A stretch of DNA of 64,000 bases, from the NCBI GenBank assembly GCA_948474755.1, contig CAOLHI010002161.1:62001-126000 (forward strand). Direction: 5' to 3'. Under the pieces are notes generated by a model. That model did not search any database. It saw only the letters and a program-made list of their open reading frames with translations, and was not told the DNA's origin. Below are positions 33,788 to 46,783 of this stretch, one piece after another. This DNA is from Ctenosaura bakeri. Lineage: Eukaryota > Chordata > Lepidosauria > Squamata > Iguanidae. A program made the position numbers and the translations under genes. Every line of letters begins with the position of its first letter. Position 1 is the stretch's first letter.

Positions 33788-36200
33788 TTAAATAGCTCCA
33801 AACAGGAGCACATTTTTGACAAGAATCATTTATCATTACACATTAGGTCTACCCGTTTCCTATTTTACTCTGTAATCTTTTTTTTTTTTTTAAATCTAGT
33901 CCATGTCTCAGGATAGTGAAGAGTACGAAAGTCTCACTGGGATTTGTCACCTAGTGATGTCCTTGCCTCAGCAAATGTTCAAGCACCGTTCCCTTCACCA
34001 GCATTGCACAAAGTCCAGGAAGACAATACATCACTGCAAGATTCCCTAGGAACAGAGAGAAAGGAAGGCAGAATTCATTTCACCCTCTTGTTATAGCATA
34101 GTGAAGAGGAATAGCTGCAGCTGCAGTTTCAGATCTTTGAGTTACAATGGTTCTTCTGTTTTTCTGTTTTGTCTAGGATTGGAGTGCCCAATTTATGCAA
34201 CTTTCCATGGCTGCATATACACCAGTTGTTCATGGATCCATGTAGACACATGCACATACACACATATTTACCAGATGTCCCCACACTGGACCTCGTTATT
34301 GCTCTGGGCCATCTAACCCATATTGGAAACCAGGGATAGTTCCAAATTGTGCCCACTAAAATCCAGATATCCGGCATAGGAAACATACTCCGTTTTAACC
34401 ATGCTTTGTGTATGTACTGACTGATGCTTCTGTCCACTTGCATTGTGTACTGTCTGTTCCATGTGCACTGTTTAAAAAACAAATGATAGCAGAATAGTAT
34501 CCCAACATCTTTCTTAACTTTTACACTTGGAGTTATTTTTCATGGGCACATCCAAGATGAATTCAACTTTCAAGAAACCTTGGATATTGTTTAATCATCT
34601 GTGGAGGAACAAAGAATGTGCTTGATTACTTCGGTTGAATAGCTTTATTCTGGATCTCTCTTAACTAAAGCTAAATCCAAAGACCTACGAAGGACAAAAA
34701 CCAGCAAAACGTAAAGCTCAGACCGACTTACGGGAATAGCAACCTCCTTTTTTTTTAATCCAAAAAAAAAAAAAAGAAACAAAAAAACAAAAAAGAGGAG
34801 ATGTGGCAATGACATAGCTATGGGGGAACAAAAATTCTGATGTTTTTTCTTGCTTGTCACCATATTTAAGTATTTTGTGATTTTATAGATTATGCTTGGC
34901 CTACTCTATATTTATTATGGCAATTATTTTTCTTTGTTATTGTTTAAAAGTTACGCGGTCATCTTCAAAGCCTTTCTTTCCTGATATGTTTGGGCTGTAA
35001 CAAGTAACACTGATTATCAATCTTTAGATTTATTTTAATTAGATAGAGAACCAAGCCCCACGGTCTTAGCTCTACTTAAATATGTATTCCAAGTCAAGCT
35101 CCTAATGATTCCAATGGAGCCAGGATAGAATCCTGGACTTTGAACATAAGTTTAGCTGGTGCTAAAACTGCAGGGCCAGGTTTCTACTGATTACCTTCTG
35201 TGATGATTTTGATGACATTCCTGATTATTTTGGGTTGCAATCCAACTGGATTTGGTCCTAAGTACATCCCACTGAAATGAATGGAGCTGGTACCAGAGCA
35301 CAGAAGTGTGCTACTGTCACCAATTTCAATGGGGCGTGCACAAGATCATCTCCCACTGGGTTGTGCCTTTTATTTGTTAGCATTAATTTTTGCTTATTTA
35401 TCTATCGTAGAATCGTAGTGCATCCTAGATGCAAATTGGAGGTTAGCACATAAATTTACTGTTCGGGAGAGGTATTGGTACAGTTTCCAGATTCTGTTAC
35501 AGAAACAAGGTAAAAGATGACAAGTTACCAATGATTAAAGATTCCCCCACCCTTCTTCCCGAACAAGGGTATGTTTTATATATTCTAATCACTTTTAATG
35601 GTTTATAAAATGATCAGTCTTAAGTTATTTAAGTTAATTCCTCCTTACCTCACTCAAAACAAAACAAAACAAAACAAAAAAAAGTGAGGCATACCTTTTA
35701 ATTATTATTATGGCACATGAAAGCCTTCGTAATATAACTTATTTATTTAACTTATTCAGCATCTACTAAAGGTGCCCTTGTATAGTTTATATTTTTTTTA
35801 TAAAATCAGCATAAAGCACTACAGTTTATTTGCTGTCAGAACAACAGAGTGATTTTTTTTATTTTTTATTTTTGGACAAGCAAGGAATATTTTGTCTAAA
35901 ACCATGCATTCAGGAACAACAGGGGATTAAAAAAAAAAACCAAGACACTACAACACTTTGCCTGAACTTTGTGGCTTTTTAAAATACCTAAACCTAAGCT
36001 GGGGGAAAAAATATAAAATAACAACAAGCAAAAAAATAATAATAATAAATAAGTAAATAATTTTTAAAAAAAGAGAGAAACCCTTAAAGTAGCTGCTTCC
36101 AAGAATGAACTTCGTGTGTGTGTAAAAAAAATAAAAAAATAAAAGGATTTAAAAAAAAAACAGGAAAAAAAGGAAAAAAAACTTTCTATTTCTAGTGAGA

Positions 36201-36274
36201 ACCAAAGAGGCTACCTCACTGACTTTTTCCATTTGTAATTTTAATCGTGTTGATGATACCAAAGATACCAAAGA
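36201..36274 (+). promoter_or_regulatory. ONECUT2: miR-9 / let-7 seed-match cluster 2 in the ONECUT2 3' UTR
   Basis: Three miR-9 8-mers (ACCAAAGA) at 36201-36208, 36258-36265 and 36267-36274 fall within 74 bases; the last two are separated by a single base. A let-7 8-mer (CTACCTCA, 36211-36218) sits two bases after the first. Weaker miR-9 matches occur at 34677, 36660, 37576, 41093, 41274 and 43529. The sites are seen directly; their activity is inferred. Confidence 0.65.
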
Positions 36275-36582
36275 TTTCTTTCTCTGTGCGGTCTGCATTT
36301 TGCTTGTGCTCTTTATATTTTTAACTTTTTCTCTTTTACATCCGGTATGTACAGCTGCAACTCAGATACTCCCGCCCCCCAACCACCTCAAGAAAGACTG
36401 TTAAAGGGAACTGCTAATTCTGACAAAAGTCCTTTTCTGTGTATCAGTTTCTTCCGCCACCCTTCCCTCTCCTTGCCTCCAGAAAGGAGGAATCTCTAAC
36501 AACTTGATCTTAAGCACCTGATGCTGCAAGGGAGTTCCATGTACAGAAGGAGGGTTTGGACTAGAGGAGCATAGTGGCATGC

Positions 36583-36758
36583 GCTTCCCTTTCCGGAGTG
36601 GACTGAACCACATGGGCAGGGATGCACATTCCTTTTTTAGAGGAGCCTGAACTGGGCAGCCAAAGAGATGCATTCCTTTCTCGGACAGCCCAAATCGGGA
36701 TGGATGCGGATGGCCATTCCTTTTTGGAGCAGCCTGAACTGGATGGATTGTATTGAGC
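36583..36758 (+). repeat. Degenerate minisatellite, four units of 44 bp, in the 3' UTR
   Basis: The units start at 36583, 36627, 36671 and 36715. Each opens with a form of CATTCCTTT, then a purine-rich step, then AGCCTGAACTGG or a variant, then a GGATG-rich end. The spacing is exactly 44 bases for all four, while unit 1 has diverged most. Because 44 is not a multiple of three, the minus-strand open frames over it are not repeat proteins. Confidence 0.8.
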
Positions 36759-39689
36759 ATCAGTTTCTGGCATGACAGTTGGCATCTTCTTGGTTTGTTA
36801 CACTGATAGCATTACACCAGCAGAGGTTGGGATGGCAGGAGTGAAAAGGCCAAGGATGTTGCAGGTGTGAAGGAAGGAAGTTTATTTTGAGAAATAGGCC
36901 GCTTGGAGCCAGCCGATGGTGTCTTCCTCCCTCCTCGCTGCTGCATGACCTTGGAGAGAGTGCAGCCACTGGAATAACACACCACCTGGATTCAAACCTA
37001 CTATCTGATATGGGAGATGAGTTGCTCATGATCGTAACTGGATAAAGACCATTGACTTAGATCGGAAGAGCTAATGAGGAAGGGCAGCAGCTTCATGGTA
37101 GGACATGTGTTTTGTCCACAAAAGGGCCTTGGTCTGACACGTCCAGTTAAAAGGGGATCCTTCAGCTGGAACTAGAAAAGGCCCTTGACTGTGACTGTGG
37201 GGAACTGTTACAAGTAGGTAATGGGCTAGACCTATAGTAACTTTACTTGTTTATCATATAACAGGGTCCTGGTATTTGATTTCTTTTTCCTAAACAGTAA
37301 GCCCAATCCTCCATGACAAGCCACTTTTGAAACACAGTTTCAAAAGCAGATTGTGATAGGATGTGGGAAAGATCTGGTGGTCAGTGGGAAAGAAAAACTT
37401 CCTAGGGGTCTTGTCTAAATTAGTTTTTAGAGTGTGGATCACTACCTCTATCCTGTAAAGGGGAGAATAAATTCATACCCTGGACTCCCCCATGTGCACA
37501 CTGAGCTCTCACGTGGCTGTAAATGAACCAGTTTCAGTCAGATTTTTATCTGCACGTGGAGCACAATCCAGAAAAACCAAAGTGTGCCTAATCATATAAT
37601 TCCAAACTTGCATGCTCAAGATACACACTTCAGAGCAATCCACAGAATCTCTAAGTGTGGAATGAATGGGCCAGAAGTCCTTAGATGTGCCCTTGGGTTT
37701 GTGCTGGAGTGCACTCTTACTTGGAAGTAAATCTACTAAAGGTCAATAGGATTTAATTCAGAGCAGCCACAGGTAGACAACTGACTTATACTCATTGTGT
37801 CCAGTTAGTCCTGAGTGCATTTAGGTTTTTCTGGACCATACCCATCTGGAGATAGAATTCAAGTTACTTTGTTCCTGCCCATGTAAAAATCTCAGGCGTG
37901 AGATGGTCTCCTCCCATGGAAGGGAAAGGTCCACAAGCCACCTCCTTAAAACACAACAAATTGCTACTGCTCTGAAGTGAAAAAGGAAGTTCCTACATTC
38001 ATTTAAGCAGTAGGCACATGCATATGCAACATACTCTTCAGCTTTCTGTACATGGAACCACTGGATCATGCTATGTGTGTTTACTATCATGGTGTAGAAC
38101 CTAGGGTTAAAAATAGCAATTGTGTTGAACATGAGTTATTTTTGTCACCCATTTTGTTCTTGTTCCTACAAAATTATCCTCTCTCTCTCTCTCTCTTTCC
38201 CCTTCTAGCTGCTAATTACTTGTTGGATGTTTCTGGGGGATTTCATACAAGATTTAATATAAAATGCTTTTCATCCTGGAGATATATTTTAATAGTTAAA
38301 AATCTAAAATCAAAATATGATTGTCTCCTCCTTAAACAGAATTCTTGACCATAGTGAAGGCTAAATGGAACCTCCATGATCTAAGATGGTATTCCATTAA
38401 ATAGTGGTTGCTAGAAGCAAGAGTAAGAAGGGGTAGAGCCTGGAAAATTAACCTTGTTGTGCTATGCTGTACCAGAAATCCTTTAGCAAGTACAGCCACT
38501 GATCATAGTGAGTGGGGGAATTCAAGGAGCTATAGTTTCTGTGAATGGGATATCAGCCCTGTTTGTTCACTTCACAGCACCAACTGTAAGGTGGTTGTGT
38601 GTTCTCCTTTACAGAGAATAGAAGGTGTCCCCTGTTTGAAAGTCTGTCAAGCCTGAGTCCCAGTCTAGTTTAAAGCTAAGCTTTGAAAACACTGGCCCAA
38701 CACTTGAAAATCTAAAAATTAGCTAGAGATTCTAAATTCATGCATGTGGAACAAGATCAGGAGATGAAGCTATGATGATGGAGCTCCCTCATCATAGCTA
38801 TGTCTCCCTGCCTCCAAATCTACATTTTTGGCAGTGCAACCCTACCAACGAAAGGATTTCTGAGGCACAATGGTGCAGGGCAGTATGCAATGATGTTTCC
38901 AAGCCTTTCCAGCAGCAATGCAATTTGCAACAGGCACCTGCAGTAGTGGTTCACTGCTGGCAAAGCACTGGAGGCATCATCTCACAGTGCCCTGTTCTCC
39001 CACGCCTCAGCACCTTTACTACTGAAAAGGCAGCATTTGGGGGAGCACTTTTGGATGTCGCAATGGTGCAATAACCGCAAACATTAATTCTAAAATTTAT
39101 AAAATTTTAAGTCTGACTCACAATATTGTAAATAGCAAACAGGATGCCGACCCAAATTTCTAAAACTGCATCTATACATATAGGTTACAAAATACATAGT
39201 GTTATGCAAATGTAAATCCTCTCTAGGCCTCTTTGTTCTTTCTATTGGAGGGATGAGAAACATTGATGAATTGGGATTGGGCATAATCCGCTAGGCAAGG
39301 GGATAAAATACACTCTGTTTTGATCAAACAATCCAAATACTGCATTTTTAGGAGTCTGCTGTCCTTATGACCCATGTGGTAAAATAAAGTAAAAGAAAGG
39401 TCTAGGCCTAGTATTGACACCTTGAAATGAGACAGAGCCATTCCTAAAGTTTTCTGAAAAGTTGACAAAAGTATGAGGACAGTGAAGGTTGAGACTGAAA
39501 TTTCTGTTTCCATAATTATGTATTTATTTGCAAAGTTATGGTTCTAAACTAGGCACCTCAAGGTGGCCTTTAGCAGGAACACAGTTAAAACTATGGCCTT
39601 GCAACAGTATGCATAATTAAAATATGATAAAAATATAAAAAATAGGGATGGAAAGAATATTCAAAAATGGTAGAGAAACATGTTTCTTG

Positions 39690-39900
39690 TGTTTTGAGAA
39701 ATCCTAATGAGAGAAAAAATTGGCAGGTCTGCACAGAATTTGTACGTGGCTTTTTTGCCTATAAAACAGCATTTTCTGCACAGAAATACTGTTCTCTGTG
39801 CAGCATGCACAAACAAAAATGTGAATTTTACATAGAAAAAGACCTCGCTGTGACTAGTCTTCAAAAACTTTTGAAGTTTTCAAAGACTTTCTGTTAATGC
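39690..39900. repeat. Dispersed repeat with TTCTGTGCA / TGCACAGAA motifs, copy 3, in the 3' UTR
   Basis: CAGCATTTTCTGCACAGAAA, GTTCTCTGTGCAGCATGC and GTGAATTTTACATAGAAAAA parallel copy 1. It may be native UTR sequence or an old insertion. Confidence 0.4.
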
Positions 39901-40285
39901 AGAAGAAAACAGCTCAAATTACTATTTGCTTCCTTTGAGATCAAAACTAGTAATGATTGACATTCCTAATTTTTTAAAAAAACATAAAAATAAGAGATTG
40001 TACCTTGTTTGGGCTTTTTCACAATAGGATTGTGAGGGAAGGAAACTTCACCTATTCAGTAGCAATCTTTCTTGAAGAGGGCAATATTCACTGAAACTGT
40101 GGATGGCAGAGAAAGCATTTAGTGCCTGTCCACCTCTACGTATGCTCTTAATGGTCTTATAAATTTCAGGGCTCTTAAGGAAATAATGTGGCCAAGTTTT
40201 TATTAACCCAGTCTGCTCTTCCATTTTGCTCAGAATCCAGCTAGAGAAAATAATTACTGGAGGGCTCAAAAAGCTTGCTCACCAA

Positions 40286-40465
40286 GAACATTTCTGCACA
40301 ACACTCTTATAGCACGATGATTCCACTTTCAACTTCCTATGGAATCCTGGGGTTTGCAGTTCCGGGAGGGGCCAGCTGGCCCCTCCCAGAACTGCAAACC
40401 CCAGGATTCCATAGGATGTTGAAAGTGGAATCATCGCGCTGTAAGAGTGTCATACAGAAATGGCC
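40286..40465 (+). mobile_element. Palindromic MITE inside the ONECUT2 3' UTR
   Basis: The arms are inverted copies of one another for about 80 bases and meet at GGCCAGCTGGCC near 40371-40382. The ends are a decayed GAACATTTCTGCAC at the left and GAAATGGCC at the right. The flanking 3-mers CAA and TAA fit a 3-bp target duplication with one change. It belongs to the same family as the copies at 7564 and 20454. In a transcript it would form one long, nearly perfect hairpin. Confidence 0.85.
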
Positions 40466-43400
40466 TAAGACTCTGTGACTTTTTGGTTGGTTCTAATAAA
40501 AGTATTACCATTCTATAACTTCTGGACATCTTTCATATAAACCCACACACCTATCTACAATTTTTATGGCAGGACATGGAAAGCAATGTGTAAGACATGC
40601 ATTAGCAACCTTGCTACAATGGTTAATCCCCCAGTTTATTTCTTCCAGTAAAGTGTTAGCAGCTGAGTGCCATGTTCATTTTTTCCCCCACAAACTGTCC
40701 CCTTCAACAGTTCAACACAATATAATCCCACACTTTAAAATATTAATTTTTGCCTTTTCTTTTTATTCCCCCCATCCCATGCTTTTTAACAACACATTTT
40801 TCCTTTCTTAGAACCTACAGTGTATTTTTTTTATGGCAATATGCCTTCAACATAGAGCTATAATGATTCTCAGGATGCCTTCCATGTGTGGAAGATAATG
40901 ATAGATCCTTTATGTTAACCCTTCCTCAGCCTCTGTACACTTTGTGTCAAGGAGGACCCTCTCCCTAAAAAAACTCTGAACACAGAAAACCTTCAAAATT
41001 GGCAGGATCCTTTGATAGCAATCGCATTTCCTATCAGACTCATGCTTCACGTGCAAAGTGTGAATTTACCACAGGACGAGTGCCTTGCTTGAACCAAAGC
41101 AACGATTTTGCCAATCTAGACCTCTCTGTGCTTTTTTTTTTAATTCTTCCTGTGAATACCTCAGCGTCAACTGGGCCGCCATATTGTAACTGGTGGGCTT
41201 ATTGTACTGTGGTGCTTTGCAATGCAACCCTGCAAAGAACATCATTTGTAATAAGTAATATAATAATAATAATACCAAAGGTCCTTTCCCTCTTTTCTCT
41301 CCCTCTCTTCACCTCTCTTCTCTTCTCTAATTCTTCATGGTTCCAAAGCTTTAAAATATAAAACCTGGGCATGTTGGCAACGCAGACCGCTCAATTCCTT
41401 ACCGAATTTTCTCAGATATACCTCATAGATAATAGTGTTTAGAGTAATGTTATTATAGCGTATGTAATAAATTATTCACTTGTTTCATTTTGGTAACTGT
41501 GATTTAAAAGAAATTTAAAAAGCTTTATACGTTTTAGGTTGTGCTTTTGTAATAGACAGGAAAAAAAAGGGTGCGCTTAAAGATGTATGTCCGTCTTTCT
41601 TCCCTTTGGATTTTTATTTATTCTGGATTGGGGAAAGTTGCAGAATGAGCCCAAAGTTTACAGTTTTCATATTTTGCTGAAGAAACAATCTGTGTTAATT
41701 TGCTCTGTTGAAAAAAAAGTATGATTATTTTCTACATTTGTGCTACTTGGTCTGAACAATTAATTGTTCTGTGTTAACGGTGTAGTATTATAATTAGCAA
41801 CTGCTATAATTTCAGTGCTATCATTTTGATGCATGAGGCAAAAGGAAAAAAAACTTAGCAGTGTAATGCATTGTGGTTCTTAATAGCAACTCTTTTCTCT
41901 TCATTTGGAAATAGATGTTTCCCTTTCATTTAATGAAATTTATTTATGCATGGGAGCCTGTTATCCGTTAGCGGTTGTGGAACAGTTTGTGTATACATGC
42001 ATTTAGACTGTGAAAATGTGCACAGTTCTGTCTCATGAAGTTGAAATATCAGTTTGCAAAAAGAAGGTATTTCTGTTGGGATATGCTTTTAGATCAGTGC
42101 ACATTTAGAGAAGAAAAATACACCCAATCCAAATTAGATTCTAATTATAATATTTAAAACAAATACTAAAAATAAAAGATTAACCAATTGGTAATTCCCT
42201 GTTTCTAAGACAAATATCTTTTACGTGTGTGTAGTTTGAAAAGACACCTCTTATTGGAAATATGAGTCAGCTCAGCTGTGCATTTTTTTCCCAATACAAG
42301 AGGCAGTTCCTTTGGCTTTATGGTCAAACCAATTCACAAAAAGCAATACATCTAATATGACTGCAGATCAGAGGAACAGGAGCAGCACCGTTCTCCCAAC
42401 TTGCTGGGGATGAACGACCATAAAATTTTTGGGCTTTGTTCCTCTCATAATGCATAACAAAGTGGTCAATACTGGCACAAACCAAACACAATCACAATTA
42501 GCAGGGTCTGTTACAGTCCTGTTGTGTGCTCTAATGACAACAGGATGTTTTCTTAGTTCTGTTTCAATTGCTGCTCATCTATTTTTCCTATGCAACTGTC
42601 TTTTAGTTCTCAAGTATTTCTGAAGGACGTTTTGTTTGTTTCATTGGTAACACACCCAGAAAAAAAAATAGGGGCAGACTTTTGGGAGCAGGGCAAAGTA
42701 AGGCATCATAGCCTAGGCACTGGTGATTTGGTGAAGATATGTTTTAGAGAGAGATCGAGAATACTGTGTTCTAAATCAGTGCTTTCAAAGCCATTTCGCT
42801 AACTCATCCTAGCAAAAGAATCTTGTCCTGTTTCTGGAGGACGTCTACTGATTCCAACTCCTAAAACCCAGTTCTGATTTTATCCACCATGTTGGAATCA
42901 AAGCACAACACTAGCTCAACCATACAGACAGACTAGGCAGCTGCCTAAAGTCTTCCACAGCTCTTACACCACTATGACATAGCTTACACTTCATGTGTAT
43001 TGAGAGTGTGTTCCAAAAACACTGTAATTTAACAGAGGGCTGTGGGGTGCACTCATGTTTTATCAGAGAATGCCCCTGGTCCACTCTTGTATCACATTCT
43101 CCTATCTAGGGCTGCCAACACTTCTTGATCATGTCTTTACAAGAGCAAACAATTCCTCACCAGCAGCCCACTGGTTATCCTTTAATTTGTGTGTTCACCA
43201 CTGATACCCTTTGTAGATGTTCTGCCTATAAACTCATTTATCCAAGCATGCCATAAAGCCAAATAAACTGCTAAGTACACTTTACTTTCTTTAGGAGAGT
43301 GCAACTTAGGGATAGGGGTGTGTGGAAAACAGCAGTCTGCTATACAAGACAACGTCCAACATGAACATCAGTAGCGTGTTTATATGTCTTTCGTCATTAA

Positions 43401-43965
43401 GAATATAACTGGACGTGTGCTTACATTAGTGCAAAGGAACATATTTTTGTTTGGCCTTATAATAGTAGATTGTGATAAATGAAAGCTTTGTACTATAGTC
43501 TGTTTATTTTTGTTTTCCTATTTATCTGCCAAAGATGGTAATGGATACAAGGATTTTAAATAGGGTTTTTTTTTGTAAGACAGTTAATGATTGTAATAGT
43601 GTTGAAACTTCCCAAAAGCTTTATATGTTCTTCCGCAATAAGCCGAACCAAATATTTGTTTCAAGGAAATTCCCATCATTCTAACAGAGTCACAAACCAT
43701 ACCTAACCAAAATGCAGTTGTTGTAATGTTTGCATAATGTTCAAATGCATTTTTTTCTTTCAATCCAAAGGAAATAAGGGGTATATGAGAGAATGGCAAT
43801 GCCAACCATTGTTTAAACAAGCAATGGGTGGTCCAAGCTTACTAAATTTTGCCAAGAAAACTTGTAATTTAAGGTATATTTTATAATGCCGTTATATGTC
43901 TTGGGTTTTTGGTTATTTTTTTTTATTTTGTGAAGGTGATATGTTAAATCGAGTGTTCCAGACAA

Positions 43966-43971
43966 AATAAA
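43966..43971 (+). terminator. ONECUT2: Candidate distal polyadenylation signal AATAAA
   Basis: AATAAA in the context GACAAAATAAAGTAGC, followed by a T-rich stretch. It is the first of three hexamers within 180 bp at the place where the unique UTR-like sequence gives way to ordinary intergenic sequence. Confidence 0.55.
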
Positions 43972-44104
43972 GTAGCTACAGAATGAATGTTATTTTATTA
44001 TTAAATGGTTTTTACTCAGTTATTTGTGCCAACAGACATCCTTTACCTTAATAACAAATTAATGTATATGTGTCAAAGTCTTAATTTATAGTTCTTGATG
44101 TGAA

Positions 44105-44110
44105 AATAAA
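44105..44110 (+). terminator. ONECUT2: Candidate distal polyadenylation signal AATAAA
   Basis: AATAAA in GTGAAAATAAAGAAAAA. A GT-containing stretch (CTGGTTTGTC) follows about 15 bases downstream, where a GU-rich element would be expected. A further AATAAA lies at 44141-44146. Confidence 0.55.
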
Positions 44111-46549
44111 GAAAAAAACACATCTGGTTTGTCAAAGTTGAATAAATGGAGAGAATACTACTGGGGGGGCATTCTCATGCAAGAAAGAGGTGCTATTACA
44201 TGTGCTTCCTGAGCTAAGGGTCACACCACAGACCACTGGTGGAACCAGGGGAATGGCTAGTAGAGCATCTTTTCCCAAGTTAGTACCCTACAAAGGACCC
44301 CACTTCCTATGGCCAAGCTGGTGAAATGAAACCGCAACAGTGTTTTGGCCTCCCTTCCTCCCCACCATGCAATTCCACATTGGAAGGAAGAGGATTGCAC
44401 ACACACAAAACCTTTATCTGCACACACCCACATAGTTCAGTCTTTAAAGCTATTCAGGTATTCTGTTTCACAAAAAGTGATATGCATGCTATTCCTGCCC
44501 CTTGTCACTGCCTTGCTCACATGAAAAGCCACGAGGCTAAAACAGACAGCTTCCTATATGTGTGGAAGCTTTCTATGTGATTCTGAAGTCTGATATTCCA
44601 GGATTCTGCCTTATGTGGAGAGCCTCTGGGGTCAGAAGAAGCTCCCATCTTCACACTCACTGCTTTTCATGTGAGCAAACTGACAAAGAAGGAGGACAGA
44701 GCTAGTGCACTTCCTTCCTTCCATGTGTATTTAACCCAAAAAATAATACTTGAATAGAGTGGGAATTCTGCATCCTTCCAGATGTTGTTGGACTGCAACT
44801 CCTAGAAGCTCTAGCCAACACAGTCAATGATGAGGGATGCTGGAAGTTGCATATCAATGACATTTGCAGAACCACATGATTCCCACTCCTGGGCTCATTT
44901 TTTCATTTGATTGACCGACTGTCTGACATGAAGAAGATCTGTATCCCAGTGACAGAGTTCATCCATTGCATGCAGGAAATCCCAAATTCAATCTCTTGCG
45001 TCTTCAGGATAGAGAAAGACTCTTGCGTGGAACTCTGGCAGGTCACTGCCACATCATTATGGAAGACATTACCAAGCAATTGTTCAAACTGATAGAAGGC
45101 AACCTCTTATGTTCATACCATAGCAGACTGAGGCAGGCATTAAGGCAAACAGTTAGAATGATAGTTAAGATAACATAATAAAGGGAAAGTAATTTAATTC
45201 ACCACTTATTCTGAGAAAGGAATGTTACTTCTGAGGTCAATGACTCAATGACTCAATGATTAATTAAAAACAGAGATGAGATTGAGTACTTTATATAGAG
45301 CAACCTTCCCCAATTTGTTGTTCTTCAGATGTTTTGGCCTAACATCCCCAACTTTCCATCATTAACCATGCTGGCTAGGGGAAGATGGGTGTTATAGTCC
45401 AACATATCTGGAGAAGACCAGTTTGGAAAGCCTGCACAACAGACTCAGGACAGAAGAGCATCAGTTCTGTGACTTCATTGTGTACCTATGTAAACTTGTA
45501 TCAGTCTACCACTCTAGTACATGTGTACAATTCCAAGTGCCCAGGAATGCTCCATTCTGACAACAGTCCTTGTGAAGGTCAATTCCTTAAAATATCCAAG
45601 GGAAGAGAACATGTATAATTCCACATAAACATTGAAATCCTGTAGAAGTTTGAACTATGCTCAATTTTTATAGAATACTGTTAAACAGAGTAGGAAACAC
45701 AAGATTTTTTAAAATATTTGTTAGGAATCTTTTCATAGAAAAATGAAAACTTGGACATAAAACCAGCCCTAGCTTTGAGCAGCAGCATTACATTATTACT
45801 ACCCACAGTATTATTACAAAAGGTTCCACTCACTTCACTGAGTGATGGGAAGTTCCGGGATGGCCACTTACAGCCTTTTATGTTCTTTGATGAGAGAGCG
45901 TGGGAGGCCAGCCAAAGGTTGTCCTTGTAACGTCAGTTTTGTTTAGAGTAGATACAAGCAGGGCATCTTAGAAGGAAGCAACTCTAAAGGTAGGTTGCAC
46001 AAACACAAAGCACTGATACTAATAATCCTCTCCACATTTCCAGGGCAGAGCCCAATCTACTGGCTTTGTTCAAACCAGTGGTTCTTGAATTGCTCCACCA
46101 GATATTACTGGACATAGTTCCCAGAATCCCTAACCATTGCCTATGCTAGCTGGGGCAAAATTCTTTTTTGGGGAAGTCAATGTCCTCATTTTGGTCCCTT
46201 CTCATAGCTGCACCCCCAAGTATTCCACAACAATTAAGACAACCAATAAAGTATAAAGAGGTTCTCTCATGTAGTAATAAGGTGCAATGGTGAACCATGG
46301 CATTTTGCTGCCTAAGGACAAGACAATGTCCTCCCCATAGACTACATATATAAAGTTACTGGACTGACAACTGAATCTTGTTCCATCCTTTGCTTCATCC
46401 TGCCCAATGCCTGAGAAAGCAAGCATGTCTGGCAGGCCTGGGACAGCTATGTGTCATAAAACAGAAGAGAGCAGCTGGAGAAACAGGAAGGAAACTCCCA
46501 ACGCTGCCTCCCAGCATGCACTTAATGAGGCAGCCATCTCCTTTACTTA

Positions 46550-46783
46550 GAGGTACAACCAGTGTGGTTTAGCAGTTTGAAGTGCTGGAATAGGACTCCA
46601 GAAGACCAGGGTTCAAGTCGCTACTCCACCATGGAAACCTACTGGGAGACCTTGGGCAAGTCACACACTCTCAGACTCAGAGGAAGGCAAGGGCAACCCC
46701 CTCTGAAGAAATCTTGCCTAGAAAATCTTTGGATAGCACTACCATAAGTCAGAAACAACTTGAAGGCACACAACAATAAGAAG
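46550..46783 (+). repeat. tRNA-headed SINE, full length
   Basis: ACCAGTGTGGTTTAGCAGTT (box A region), GACCAGGGTTCAAGTCGC (box B), CATGGAAACCTACTGGGAGA, AGGAAGGCAAGGGCAACC, ATAAGTCAGAAACAACTTGA and the tail GGCACACAACAATAAG follow in order. This is the most complete copy in the window. Confidence 0.88.

Larger units (their letters stand above)
28084..44130 (+). other. ONECUT2: ONECUT2 3' untranslated region, about 16 kb
   Basis: After the TGA the sequence is AT-rich and unique for many kilobases, with A-runs, T-runs, CAA and AAAAC tracts and several internal AATAAA hexamers, but no second gene. Mammalian ONECUT2 is known for a 3' UTR of more than 10 kb, which fits candidate polyadenylation sites at 43966-44146. 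Transposon density is low compared with the intron and the downstream DNA: the only clear insertion is a MITE at 40286-40465. Possible older repeat fragments lie near 35225-35345 and 37700-37770 (a segment resembling a common reptile repeat with a CCACTGAAATCAATGG core) and at 39690-39900. The exact 3' end is inferred; RNA evidence is needed to fix it. Confidence 0.75.

Noticed and set aside
36401..36785. Minus-strand frames of 119 and 74 codons in the 3' UTR
   Set aside because: They arise from the 44-bp tandem repeat and adjacent sequence. The unit length is not a multiple of three and no motif is visible.
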